A stretch of 12,852 bases of DNA, taken from Acidobacteriota bacterium (lineage in GTDB: Bacteria; Acidobacteriota; Vicinamibacteria; Vicinamibacterales; UBA8438). Made by a program: the position numbers and the translations under genes. The stretch spans positions 1 through 12,852 of the forward strand of contig DQEK01000184.1 of the NCBI GenBank assembly GCA_003533545.1, in the 5' to 3' direction. This document shows positions 1 through 7,944 of the stretch, piece by piece; the stretch's first letter is position 1, and the number at the start of each line of letters is the position of its first letter. Below the pieces are notes generated by a model. It worked only from the letters and a program-made list of their open reading frames with translations, was not told the DNA's origin and made no database searches.

Positions 1-2
1 CC

Positions 3-965
3 GACCGGGTCTGTGTGCCGGTGCCGTTCTACCACTGCTTCGGGATGGTTATTGGAAACCTCGCCTGCACAAGTCACGGCGCCTGCATCGTAACGCCCAG
101 CGAGGCATTCGACGCAGGGCAGACCCTGGCCACCATCGAAACCGAGCGTTGCACCTCACTCTACGGAGTGCCGACAATGTTCATCGCGCAACTCGACCAT
201 CCCGATTTCGAGCGTGTCGATTTTTCATCGCTCCGCACCGGGGTCATGGCAGGGTCGCCCTGCCCGGTCGAAATCATGAAGCAAGTGCGTGAACGAATGC
301 ATATGCGGGAGGTCACCATCTGCTACGGCATGACCGAGACCTCACCCGTGTCGACGCAAACGCGGGTCGACGACCCGGTTGAGAAACGGGTAGCCACAGT
401 GGGACCAGTCCATCCGCATGTCGAGGTCAAGGTCGTGGACCCGGAGAGCGGTCAGTTGATCCGCCGAGGCGAGAGTGGCGAGCTCTGCACCCGAGGCTAC
501 AGCGTCATGCTCGGCTACTGGGACGACGAGACCGCCACGGCCGCGGCCATCGACCAAGGCAGATGGATGCACACCGGCGACCTAGCAACGATGGATGATG
601 ACGGTTATCTCAAAATCGTTGGCCGAATCAAAGACATGATCATTCGGGGTGGTGAGAACATTTATCCTCGCGAGATCGAGGAGTTCCTCTACACGCACCC
701 CAACGTCGCCGACGCCCAGGTTATCGGCGTCCCATCAGCCCGTTACGGGGAAGAGGTCATGGCCTGGATTAAACCCAAGCCAGGCACACAGCTCGACGCT
801 GATTCGTTAATCACATTTTGCCGTGGCGACATCGCGACCTACAAAATCCCCCGCTACTGGAAGATCGTCGACGAATTCCCGCTGACCGTGACGGGAAAGG
901 TCCAGAAGTTCCGGATGCGCGAGATCTCGGCGGCGGAACTCTCGTCTGAAAACGAAGAGCCTTAA
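3..965 (+). CDS. Acyl-CoA synthetase (AMP-binding, FadD/AlkK-like), 5' partial
   Basis: The reading frame is open to the left edge (first full codon at position 3), so the N-terminal part, including the P-loop-like A3 motif, lies outside. The roughly 320 visible residues carry the hallmarks of the ANL superfamily: FYHCFGM near the left end, the YGMTETSP motif (codons from 324), HTGDL followed by [14 protein letters not shown], the GGENIYP segment, and the C-terminal domain ending in [11 protein letters not shown], where the lysine of TGK is the usual adenylation-step catalytic lysine. The enzyme would activate a carboxylic acid with ATP and transfer it to CoA in the cytoplasm. The closest remembered relatives are medium- to long-chain fatty-acyl or aryl-CoA ligases; chain length cannot be read here. 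All catalytic motifs in view are intact. The 153-base gap to the next gene suggests separate transcription. Confidence 0.93.
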   Translation, partial: DRVCVPVPFYHCFGMVIGNLACTSHGACIVTPSEAFDAGQTLATIETERCTSLYGVPTMFIAQLDHPDFERVDFSSLRTGVMAGSPCPVEIMKQVRERMHMREVTICYGMTETSPVSTQTRVDDPVEKRVATVGPVHPHVEVKVVDPESGQLIRRGESGELCTRGYSVMLGYWDDETATAAAIDQGRWMHTGDLATMDDDGYLKIVGRIKDMIIRGGENIYPREIEEFLYTHPNVADAQVIGVPSARYGEEVMAWIKPKPGTQLDADSLITFCRGDIATYKIPRYWKIVDEFPLTVTGKVQKFRMREISAAELSSENEEP

Positions 966-1118
966 GCACGCTCGACGGGGTGGGACCTGCGGGGGCTGGA
1001 GCTCTCCACGCAGCTCTTGATTGCTCTACCCTACGATAGAATCCACACGTCGGGATTAGTACAAGGACCACCTCGCGGACTTCGTTCAGCGGGGACCAGG
1101 ACGACGTGAGACGACAGC

Positions 1119-3086
1119 ATGGGAAAGCAACGCGACCGTGATCTCGGAATGTCCCGGGAGGTTACCCGACGCGACTTTATCAATGGCGTTGCGATCCCGG
1201 TCGGCGGCGCGCTGGTGTTGCCACGGTGGGCGAATGCGCTCGGCCAGACACCCGCGCCGGAACAGGAACCCAATTACTACCCACCCACCGAGACCGGCAT
1301 GCGGGGCAGCCACGACGGCTCGTGGGAGGTCGGTCACCAGATGCGCGACCGGCGGGGCTGGGATCTCTCGGGCGCAACCGACACCGGCGAACGCTATGAC
1401 CTAGTGATCGTGGGAGGCGGCATCAGCGGACTGGCCGCAGCGCACTTCTTCATCGACCACGTCGGGCGCAACGCGCGAGTCCTCATACTCGACAACCACG
1501 ACGACTTCGGTGGCCACGCCAAGCGGAACGAGTTCCGCTACAACGGGCGGCTGCTGGCGCTGAACGGTGGGACGCTGAACATCGAATCCCCCGAACGCTA
1601 CAACGCCCCGTCACGCGCGCTGCTGGACGCGGTCGGCATTGACCTCGACCGGTTCCTTACCGACAACGCCGACAGCCGGCGCATGTATCGCCGCATGGGG
1701 CTGGGCTCGGCCTACTTTTTCGATAAGGAGACCTGGGGCACGGACCGGTTCGTGAAGCGGGACCCCGGCCGAGGCTACAGCGCCGAGTTCGCGGCCCGCA
1801 CACCGTTGTCGGCCACCGCGCAACGCGATCTACTGGCGCTCTACAACGCACCCCTGCCGGACTACCTGCCGGGGCTCTCGTCAGCCGAGAAGAAGGCCCG
1901 GCTGGCGAAGATGAGCTACACCGACTTCATGCTGAACGTCGTGAAGGTCGACCCGCAGGTGATGTGGTTCTTCCAGAACACGGGCAACGGCAGCTTCGCC
2001 GTCGGCGCCGATGCGCTGCCGGCGTTGTTCGCCTGGCAGATGGGGCAACCGGGGTTCAGCGGGATGCACCTCGAGCCGACCCCGGACGGCGTGCTCGCGG
2101 ATCTGCCAGGTGGCCACCACGGGCGCCAGCGCCCGGGCGGCGGGGCGGTGCACTTCCCCGACGGCAACGCAACACTCACCCGCCTGTTGGTGCGTTCACT
2201 AATCCCGAAAGCCGTGCCGGGCAGCACGCAGGAAGACGTCGGCGCCTCCCGGGTCGACTACGGACGACTCGACCGGGCAGACCAGACAACGCGCATCCGG
2301 CTGAACAGCACGGTCGTCAACGTGCGGCATCGTGGCGCCGAGTCTGCGCGAGACGTGGAAGTCAGCTATGTCCGTCTCGGCCGGACCCGTCAGGTCAGGG
2401 CGCGCGCGTGTGTGATGGCCTGTTGGAACACGGTAATCCCGTATCTGGTGCCAGAACTCCCTGACCGACAGAAAGAGGCGCTGGCCTTTGGCGTGAAAGG
2501 GCCGCTGGTGTATACCAGCGTCGCCATCCGCAACTGGACCGCATTCCAGAACCTCGGGGTCAGCCGTATCAGCACCCCGAGCATGTATCACACGCGCGTT
2601 GGGCTCGACGAAGCGGTCAGCCTGGGTGACCTACGTCATGCCGAGTCGCCCGAAGAACCTATCGTGCTCAGTTTGGGTCGCTATCCGGCCGCGCCAGGAC
2701 AGCCACGTAAGGAGCAACATCGCATCGGTCGACAGGACCTGTTGAGCACCACGTTCGAGACCTTTGAACGGAAACTGCGGGACCAGCTTGGCCGGGTGCT
2801 GGGCGGCGGCGGATTCGACCCTGGGCGCGACATCGTCGCGATCGCGGTGAACCGCTGGCCGCACGGCTACGCCTATACCTACAACAGTCTGTATGACCCG
2901 ATGGAGTGGGTTTTCACGTCCACAAACGAGCGCCCCTGCGTAATTGGGCGCCAGCCGTTCGGACAGATTACAATCGCCAACTCGGACGCTGCCGCGAGCC
3001 CGCACACCGACGCCGCCATCCTCGAGGCTCATCGCGCCGTGCAGGAGGTATTGCAACGTCGCGCTATGCCGGTACTCGGGGGATAG
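1119..3086 (+). CDS. Tat-exported FAD-dependent oxidoreductase, spermidine dehydrogenase-like
   Basis: A 655-residue flavoprotein. The N-terminus has a twin-arginine motif (TRRDF, residues 16-20) followed by a short hydrophobic stretch to about residue 40, so it should be exported folded to the periplasm. The Rossmann FAD site is clear: DLVIVGGGISGLAAAHFF, with the GGGISG glycines at 99-104, then LDNHDDFGGHAKRNEF from about 124, the second FAD-contact region of the amine-oxidase-like family. The C-terminal end has NRWPHGYAY and a RQPFGQITIANSDA segment that closes the FAD site. The leader form DRDLGM..RRDF and the C-terminal pattern match what I recall of the SpdH-like dehydrogenases of about 620-660 residues. 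The electron donor could be a polyamine, another amine or an alcohol; the substrate is inference. The start at 1119 has only a weak GTGAG ribosome site at 1106-1110; the ATG at 1149 would still keep the Tat motif. Confidence 0.85.
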   Translation: MGKQRDRDLGMSREVTRRDFINGVAIPVGGALVLPRWANALGQTPAPEQEPNYYPPTETGMRGSHDGSWEVGHQMRDRRGWDLSGATDTGERYDLVIVGGGISGLAAAHFFIDHVGRNARVLILDNHDDFGGHAKRNEFRYNGRLLALNGGTLNIESPERYNAPSRALLDAVGIDLDRFLTDNADSRRMYRRMGLGSAYFFDKETWGTDRFVKRDPGRGYSAEFAARTPLSATAQRDLLALYNAPLPDYLPGLSSAEKKARLAKMSYTDFMLNVVKVDPQVMWFFQNTGNGSFAVGADALPALFAWQMGQPGFSGMHLEPTPDGVLADLPGGHHGRQRPGGGAVHFPDGNATLTRLLVRSLIPKAVPGSTQEDVGASRVDYGRLDRADQTTRIRLNSTVVNVRHRGAESARDVEVSYVRLGRTRQVRARACVMACWNTVIPYLVPELPDRQKEALAFGVKGPLVYTSVAIRNWTAFQNLGVSRISTPSMYHTRVGLDEAVSLGDLRHAESPEEPIVLSLGRYPAAPGQPRKEQHRIGRQDLLSTTFETFERKLRDQLGRVLGGGGFDPGRDIVAIAVNRWPHGYAYTYNSLYDPMEWVFTSTNERPCVIGRQPFGQITIANSDAAASPHTDAAILEAHRAVQEVLQRRAMPVLGG

Positions 3087-3159
3087 GCGCAAACAAGGAG
3101 TCAGGAGACCGGAGCTCGCTGGGCGCTTCGCTCTCGTTTCAGAATTTTTGGATATCAAT

Positions 3160-4773
3160 ATGAGACAACAGCTAATAAGGATGCTTGGGTGTACGGCCGC
3201 GGCGGTGGGGTTGGCAGCCGTCGCTGCGTGCCGGGCTGGTGAAGTATCTCCCGCCACGGTGGTCGCGGCCACTACGGCACCGATGTCGTGTGAAACCATC
3301 GCCAGCCTGGTGCTCCCGGAGACGACGATCACGCTGGCCGAGGCGATGCCAGCTGGACCGTTCACACCACCCGGAGCCAACCAGCCGGTCGAGCTTCCGG
3401 CGTTCTGCCGTGTCGCCGCCACGACCGAGCCGGCGGTCAACTTCGAGGTCTGGCTCCCGGCCGAGGACTGGAACGGCAAGTTTCACACGGCCGGCAACGG
3501 TGGCATGGCAGGGGTCATCAGCTACGCGGCGATGGCCGGCGCGCTGAATCGAGGCTACGCCACCGCCAGCACCGACACCGGGCACGTCCGCCCGGGCGCC
3601 GGCGGGTTCGACGCGAGCTGGGCGCTCAACCGCCCGGACCTGATCGAAGACTTTGGGCATCGGTCCCTACATCTGACCGCCGTCAACGGCAAAGCGATCA
3701 CCGAAGCCCTCTACGGTGCTCCCCCGAACTACGCCTACTACGTGGGCTGCTCAAAGGGCGGACAGCAGGGCATGATGGAAGCACAGCGCTACCCAGAAGA
3801 CTTCAACGGACTCGTCGTGGGGGACCCGGCACACGCCTGGACCGAGTTCTACGCTGGCGCGCATCTCTGGTATTCACTCGCCACCCTCAACGACCCCGAC
3901 AGCTACATCCCTCCGGAGAAGGTTGCCATTCTCGGTGACGCGGTCACGGCCGCCTGCGACGGACTCGACGGTATCGAAGATGGGGTGCTCGACGACCCGC
4001 GCGACTGTGGGTTCGATCCGGAGGCGCTGACGTGCCTGGTCGACCAGGACCGTGACACCTGCCTCACGCCGAAGCAGGTCCAGGCTGTCAAGGACATCTG
4101 GAGTGGCCCACAAAACGCAGCCGGCGAGGTGCTCTATCCCGGATTGGTGCCGGGCGGTGAGGCGGCACCGGGCGGCTGGTCGAGCTGGGTCACCGGGCGA
4201 GAGCCGTTCGCGGGAACCCACTGGCTGGGAGCCGAGGGCTTCATGCGGAACATGGTGTTCGACGACCCCGACTGGGACTTCCGGACCTGGGACTATGACC
4301 GCGACCTGCCGATCGCCTTGGCGAAGACCGGCCGCGCGCTCGATGCCACCGACCCCAACCTACGCCCACTACGGGACCGGGGTAGCAAGCTACTGCTCTA
4401 TCACGGGTGGAGTGACGCGGACATCTCCCCGCTCGGCACGATTGCCTACTACGAAGAGGTTGTAGAACTTCTCGGCGAAGGGAAGGACGAGGCCGCGGCG
4501 CTTGCCGAGGTGCAGGAGTTCTTCCGGCTCTTCATGGTGCCAGGCATGGGACACTGCCGCAACGGCCCTGGACCAGATCGTTTCGACGCCTTGACAGCGC
4601 TCGAGCGGTGGGTCGAGGAAGACGTCGCGCCAGAACAGATCATTGCGTCGAAGCTCGATGCCGGACAGGTCGTGCGCACCCGACCGCTCTGCCCCTACCC
4701 TCAGGTGGCCCAGTGGAACGGCACCGGGAGCACCGACGACGCGGCGAATTTCTCGTGTGTTGTACCCAACTGA
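3160..4773 (+). CDS. Tannase/feruloyl esterase family lipoprotein
   Basis: A 537-residue secreted esterase. The frame is open further upstream into the preceding gene, but the ATG at 3160 places a lipoprotein signal at the N-terminus with lipobox VAAC (Cys24), so this start is preferred although its ribosome site is weak. The family's CS-D-HC set is complete: GCSKGG (Cys197, Ser198 nucleophile), HGWSD (Asp419) and GMGHC (His465, Cys466); in characterised tannase-family enzymes the two cysteines form a disulfide that holds the triad. CDGLDGIEDGVLDDPRDC (residues 267-283) matches the calcium-binding site of the lid domain. It should hydrolyse aromatic or related esters (ferulate, gallate, possibly MHET-like compounds, since MHETase belongs to this family) at the cell surface or in the periplasm. 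The gap from the flavoenzyme is 73 bases, so the two may be co-transcribed. Confidence 0.9.
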   Translation: MRQQLIRMLGCTAAAVGLAAVAACRAGEVSPATVVAATTAPMSCETIASLVLPETTITLAEAMPAGPFTPPGANQPVELPAFCRVAATTEPAVNFEVWLPAEDWNGKFHTAGNGGMAGVISYAAMAGALNRGYATASTDTGHVRPGAGGFDASWALNRPDLIEDFGHRSLHLTAVNGKAITEALYGAPPNYAYYVGCSKGGQQGMMEAQRYPEDFNGLVVGDPAHAWTEFYAGAHLWYSLATLNDPDSYIPPEKVAILGDAVTAACDGLDGIEDGVLDDPRDCGFDPEALTCLVDQDRDTCLTPKQVQAVKDIWSGPQNAAGEVLYPGLVPGGEAAPGGWSSWVTGREPFAGTHWLGAEGFMRNMVFDDPDWDFRTWDYDRDLPIALAKTGRALDATDPNLRPLRDRGSKLLLYHGWSDADISPLGTIAYYEEVVELLGEGKDEAAALAEVQEFFRLFMVPGMGHCRNGPGPDRFDALTALERWVEEDVAPEQIIASKLDAGQVVRTRPLCPYPQVAQWNGTGSTDDAANFSCVVPN

Positions 4774-4840
4774 ACTGGTCGCCACAGTGCGGGACCGTCA
4801 TCGACCTACTCTGGCGGAACCGCGATGGCGCGGCTGGGTC

Positions 4841-4845
4841 CGGAG
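4841..4845 (+). promoter_or_regulatory. Ribosome binding site of the beta-helix gene
   Basis: CGGAG, with 10 bases to the ATG at 4856. It supports this ATG, which also gives a good signal peptide, over the longer in-frame reading that would overlap the esterase gene. Confidence 0.4.
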
Positions 4846-4855
4846 ACTCCTTGTC

Positions 4856-6298
4856 ATGACCAAACCTACCAACCGGTGCGCGGCCGCAGCCTCGCTCGCG
4901 CTGCTGCTGATTTCGTCGTCGGCCGCCGCCCAGCCGACGGACGTAGGTAATGCCGCCTACTACGTATCGGCCGATGCCACCGAGACGGGCGACGGAACCC
5001 GCGCCCGTCCCTTCGGGACTCTGGCCGAGGCCGAGCTGGCGTCAGTAGCCGGGGACACAATCTATCTGCTGGCTGGGGACCGGGCGCTCGACGGGGCAAT
5101 GGTTCTGAAACCAAGCCAGCGATTGCTCGGGCTGGGACCTGATGGGACGGTGGCAACCGACCCGGACCTACGGGTCGCCATCACGAACACCACCCCACCG
5201 CCCGGCGGCGTGATCGTGACGCTGGCGGCGCGCAGCGAGGTGGCCGGCCTCCACTTCCTCGACCTGGGGAATCACGCGATCTCGGGAGCCCGCGCCGACT
5301 ACACCGGCAGCCACATCCATCACATCACCGTGTCGCGCAACGCCGCGGCCCACGTCGAGGACGAGCGGGGACTGGTATATGCCATCAGCCTCGCGGCCGA
5401 ATCAGGGGTGCGGGGGGAGGTCCGGATCGAGGATAGCCGTTTCATGGACGGCGAGGACCTGGGCGCCATCCGCGTGTTTCACTCCGGCAACAGCCGTGGG
5501 CGCTACCTGTTCCAGCGGAACATGTTCGCCGACCTGGGTGGCCGGGCCTATTTCGTTCGCACCCAGCACACGAGCCGCGCTGAAACCATCATCCTGGACT
5601 CGGAGGCCCGGAACATCGGGCGCGGCGACCGCAACTCCGACAGCATCATTCCGTATCTGATGGGACAGTCGGAACAGGTGATGCTGGTCCGCAACTATCA
5701 GTTCTCTAACCCGGACCGAGAGGGGAACCAGTCGAACACCGGAATCGAAGCGTATATGTTCGGTGCGCCTCGTCCGGACCAGCCGAACTGGTGTACCGGC
5801 TGTCGCCTGACCCTGAAGATCCTGGACAGCGTCCTCGAACATGCGGTGACCGACCCAATCCAGTTTTCGAATTCCGGACGCGACTCCGTCCTAGCCTACG
5901 AGATCCGGAACACGCAGATCATCGGCGGCACCCCGCGCCAGGGTGGCGGTGGCATTTCGTTAAACCTTCAGCCCGGACCCGACAGCGGTGGCCGCACCAC
6001 CCTGCTGGTCGAGAACACGGACGTAATCGGCACCGACGGTTACGGATTCGCCTTGAATGACCGGGGAGGCGGCCCGCATGACCTGATCGTCGACCTTGGC
6101 GGTGGAGTGCTGGGCAGCCGGGGCCACAACCGGTTCGTCGACAACAGCAAGGGTCCACTCCGCGTGGCCGGGCACCGCGTGACGGCCCGGCACAACTGGT
6201 GGGGCGGTGGGGTGCCGGTGGCTCACGGTCCCGATGACCGAGTGGCTCCAGAAGCCGAGGTCCTGACCGAGCCCGTACTGACCGAGGACCCCCGCTAA
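4856..6298 (+). CDS. Secreted right-handed parallel beta-helix protein (pectin-lyase-like fold)
   Basis: A 480-residue exported protein. Residues 1-25 are a Sec signal peptide (hydrophobic SLALLLIS, cleavage likely after SAAA). The mature protein opens with YYVSADATETGDGTRARPFGTLAEA (from residue 35), the classic opening of DUF1565-like and polysaccharide-lyase-like beta-helices, followed by irregular coils rich in Asn, Gly and short beta strands. Near the C-terminus RHNWWGGG (445-452) is the NWWG signature often seen at the end of such helices. This fold is shared by pectate lyases, sulfatases' partners, alginate and chondroitin lyases and non-catalytic binders; no lyase catalytic arginine/lysine set can be assigned by eye. 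It starts 82 bases after the esterase stop and is probably in the same transcript. Function is best stated as a periplasmic or secreted beta-helix protein, possibly acting on polysaccharide. Confidence 0.8.
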   Translation: MTKPTNRCAAAASLALLLISSSAAAQPTDVGNAAYYVSADATETGDGTRARPFGTLAEAELASVAGDTIYLLAGDRALDGAMVLKPSQRLLGLGPDGTVATDPDLRVAITNTTPPPGGVIVTLAARSEVAGLHFLDLGNHAISGARADYTGSHIHHITVSRNAAAHVEDERGLVYAISLAAESGVRGEVRIEDSRFMDGEDLGAIRVFHSGNSRGRYLFQRNMFADLGGRAYFVRTQHTSRAETIILDSEARNIGRGDRNSDSIIPYLMGQSEQVMLVRNYQFSNPDREGNQSNTGIEAYMFGAPRPDQPNWCTGCRLTLKILDSVLEHAVTDPIQFSNSGRDSVLAYEIRNTQIIGGTPRQGGGGISLNLQPGPDSGGRTTLLVENTDVIGTDGYGFALNDRGGGPHDLIVDLGGGVLGSRGHNRFVDNSKGPLRVAGHRVTARHNWWGGGVPVAHGPDDRVAPEAEVLTEPVLTEDPR

Positions 6299-6475
6299 AC
6301 ACACGCTCTCAGTCGTTCAAGAACTGTCGTCCGTGCGACAGCTATCCGGAACATATTGTCTGGCTACGAGACCACCAGTCTGTACTCTGACCAAACTGAA
6401 ACCCACTACGCAGGCGTCCAGGACGCGTCGGGACCCAATCGCTAAAAGCCACCAACCTGCCACCACCCAACCCTG
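6299..6475. other. Intergenic region between convergent genes, with a small hairpin
   Basis: The 177 bases separate the stops of the beta-helix gene (+) and the serine hydrolase gene (-). They hold one perfect 6-bp hairpin, CTGTCG at 6324-6329 and CGACAG at 6336-6341 with a 6-base loop. It lacks a T tract, so intrinsic termination is not proven; it could end either transcript weakly. No other gene or repeat is seen. Confidence 0.4.
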
Positions 6476-7810
6476 CTATCGCGGTATCGCGTAGCCCTGC
6501 ACCGTGGGTCGCTGGTCGGCCACGCTGTCGACAACCGCCTGCGTGACCACGTTGGTGAATCGCTGGCGGATGTTGAGCGGCCCGTGACCCGAAAGCTGAA
6601 TGAACATAAGACCAATCAGATCTTCTACTGGGTCGGCCCAATAGAGCGTGCCGAACGCGCCACCCCAGCCATAGCTACCGGGAGACAGCGTGTCGAACGA
6701 CTGTGTCGGGTCCAGCAGCACGCCGAATCCCAGCCCGAAGCCGTAGCCCGGCCCGCGGATGTACACATCCTTGCCGGTGCCGATGTTGTTGCTAATCATC
6801 AGGTCGACCGTCATGCGTCCCAACAGCCGCACGCCGTCGAACTCACCACCATTGGCGACCATCTGCGCGAACCGAAAATAGTCGGCCGCAGTAGAGCTGA
6901 GCCCGGCCGTGCCTCGAAAGTAGGTGGTCGGCTCCTGGAACGCCGGGGCCCGTGACAGCTCGGCCCTGAAGTCGTCGTTCGGCCGATAGACCGCGGCGAC
7001 ACGGTCCACTTTGTCTCGCGGAACATTGTAGAAGGTGTCCAGCATACCGAGCGGCTCGAAGATCCGCTCCTTCAGAAACGCGTCGATGCTCATCCCCGAG
7101 ATCTTCTCGACGAGCACCGCAACGTAGTCGGTCGAGGCCCCATACTGCCAGTGATCGCCTGGGTGAAAGGCACCCGGGATCTTGGCCGCCCGGGCCACGC
7201 GTTCACCGAGCGTGACGAACGGTTCGCCATCGTTCGTCACCCAGCGACGGTCCGCTTCGGACAGCCCGGCTCCAGCGACGTTCAACGTTAAACCAGACGT
7301 GTGCGTCAGGACGTGTCGGATCGTGACCGGTCTGTCTTCTCGCACCTGCCGTTGTCTCGGTCCATCTGATATACGCACCATGTGGTCCGCGTATTCGGGA
7401 ATCCAGTCCGAGATCGGGTCGTCGAGTCGGAAACGGCCCTCTTCGAACAGCATCATCAACGCGGTCGACACGATCGGTTTGGTCATCGAGGCCAACCCGA
7501 AGATCGTGTCGGTACTCATCGAAATGTTCTCTTCCTTGTATTTCCACCCCAACGCGGTGTGATGCACCACCTGGCCCTTCCGGGCAATCAGTGTCACCGC
7601 GCCGACGATCTGGTTGTCGTCGACGAACCGTTGGAAGTACTCGTCGACCCGCTGCAGCCGCTCGGAGGACATACCGACTGACTCCGGCTCCGCCATCGGC
7701 AAATCGACGGCAGCCCTCGGGCCTGACGACGTCGCCACTACAACCACCGCCAGACCGAGGACCCCGACCGACTGACGCAGGCCCAGCCGGCTAGTGTTTT
7801 TCTTGGTCAT
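6476..7810 (-). CDS. Secreted serine hydrolase, beta-lactamase class C / esterase family
   Basis: About 444 residues with an N-terminal signal peptide (Lys-rich start, then GVLGLAVVVVATSS). Numbered from the second ATG, the nucleophile motif is SMTK (Ser108, Lys111), the second motif is YGAS (Tyr223), and WGG around residue 382-384 stands in the place of the KTG/HxG motif. These are the three active-site elements of the class C beta-lactamase/penicillin-binding-protein fold, and the sequence reads like the esterase (EstB-like) and D-aminopeptidase-like members rather than true AmpC. The likely role is hydrolysis of an ester or amide in the periplasm; antibiotic resistance should not be inferred. 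Two ATG codons are adjacent at the start (7811-7813 and 7808-7810); an AAGGAG site lies 4 bases from the first and 7 from the second, so the second is preferred. Confidence 0.9.
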   Translation of the reverse strand: MTKKNTSRLGLRQSVGVLGLAVVVVATSSGPRAAVDLPMAEPESVGMSSERLQRVDEYFQRFVDDNQIVGAVTLIARKGQVVHHTALGWKYKEENISMSTDTIFGLASMTKPIVSTALMMLFEEGRFRLDDPISDWIPEYADHMVRISDGPRQRQVREDRPVTIRHVLTHTSGLTLNVAGAGLSEADRRWVTNDGEPFVTLGERVARAAKIPGAFHPGDHWQYGASTDYVAVLVEKISGMSIDAFLKERIFEPLGMLDTFYNVPRDKVDRVAAVYRPNDDFRAELSRAPAFQEPTTYFRGTAGLSSTAADYFRFAQMVANGGEFDGVRLLGRMTVDLMISNNIGTGKDVYIRGPGYGFGLGFGVLLDPTQSFDTLSPGSYGWGGAFGTLYWADPVEDLIGLMFIQLSGHGPLNIRQRFTNVVTQAVVDSVADQRPTVQGYAIPR

Positions 7811-7817
7811 CATCGAT

Positions 7818-7823
7818 CTCCTT
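7818..7823 (-). promoter_or_regulatory. Ribosome binding site of the serine hydrolase gene
   Basis: AAGGAG on the minus strand, a near-consensus Shine-Dalgarno site. It stands 7 bases before the ATG ending at 7810 and only 4 before the ATG ending at 7813, so it argues for the inner start. Confidence 0.7.
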
Positions 7824-7876
7824 GTGTGACTGCCACGCTACCAGAAGCACCGGACGTAGACAATACGCCTGCTGGG

Positions 7877-7903
7877 CTATTAGCTCGGTTTCCCGACAGT
7901 CAA
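7877..7903 (-). promoter_or_regulatory. Candidate sigma70-type promoter for the serine hydrolase gene
   Basis: On the minus strand, TTGACT (7898-7903, five of six to the -35 consensus) is followed after 15 bases by TAATAG (7877-7882), a poor -10. The spacing is short and the -10 is weak, but the position fits: it lies after the hairpin that follows the upstream gene and about 67 bases before the start codon. Judged by eye only. Confidence 0.22.
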
Positions 7904-7915
7904 GGGCCCGGCGTG

Positions 7916-7938
7916 TCCCGCGTTTCGTAAACGTGGGG
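7916..7938 (-). terminator. Hairpin just downstream of the beta-rich protein gene
   Basis: An inverted repeat with 5-bp perfect core CGTTT (7921-7925) and AAACG (7929-7933) around a 3-base loop, extended outward by CCC/GGG with one mismatch on the minus-strand RNA. It begins 7 bases after the stop codon of the gene at 7945-8697. Flanking CCGG blocks (7908-7911 and 7940-7943) could lengthen the stem. There is no T tract on the minus side, so it may be a factor-dependent terminator or an RNA-stability element. Confidence 0.35.
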
Positions 7939-7944
7939 ACCGGC

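Noticed and set aside
1014..1042. TTGATT (1017-1022) and TAGAAT (1037-1042) as a promoter before the flavoenzyme gene
   Set aside because: The spacing of 14 bases is too short and no better -35 stands at 16-18 bases, so I do not list it as a feature.
3095..3100. AAGGAG as a ribosome site for a gene between the flavoenzyme and the esterase
   Set aside because: No ATG, GTG or TTG lies 5-12 bases after it, and it is about 60 bases from the esterase start, too far to serve it.
2631..3479. Long open minus-strand frame across the flavoenzyme/esterase junction
   Set aside because: It is antisense to two well-supported genes, its product is low in complexity (Ala, Ser, Arg rich) with no motif, and GC-rich DNA produces such frames routinely.
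6324..6341. The 6-bp hairpin between the convergent genes as a proven bidirectional terminator
   Set aside because: The stem is short and neither side has a T tract, so it is recorded only as a small hairpin.
6476..7810. Serine hydrolase as a beta-lactamase resistance gene
   Set aside because: The SxxK fold is shared by esterases and peptidases; the sequence looks closer to those than to AmpC, and no AmpR-like regulator adjoins it.
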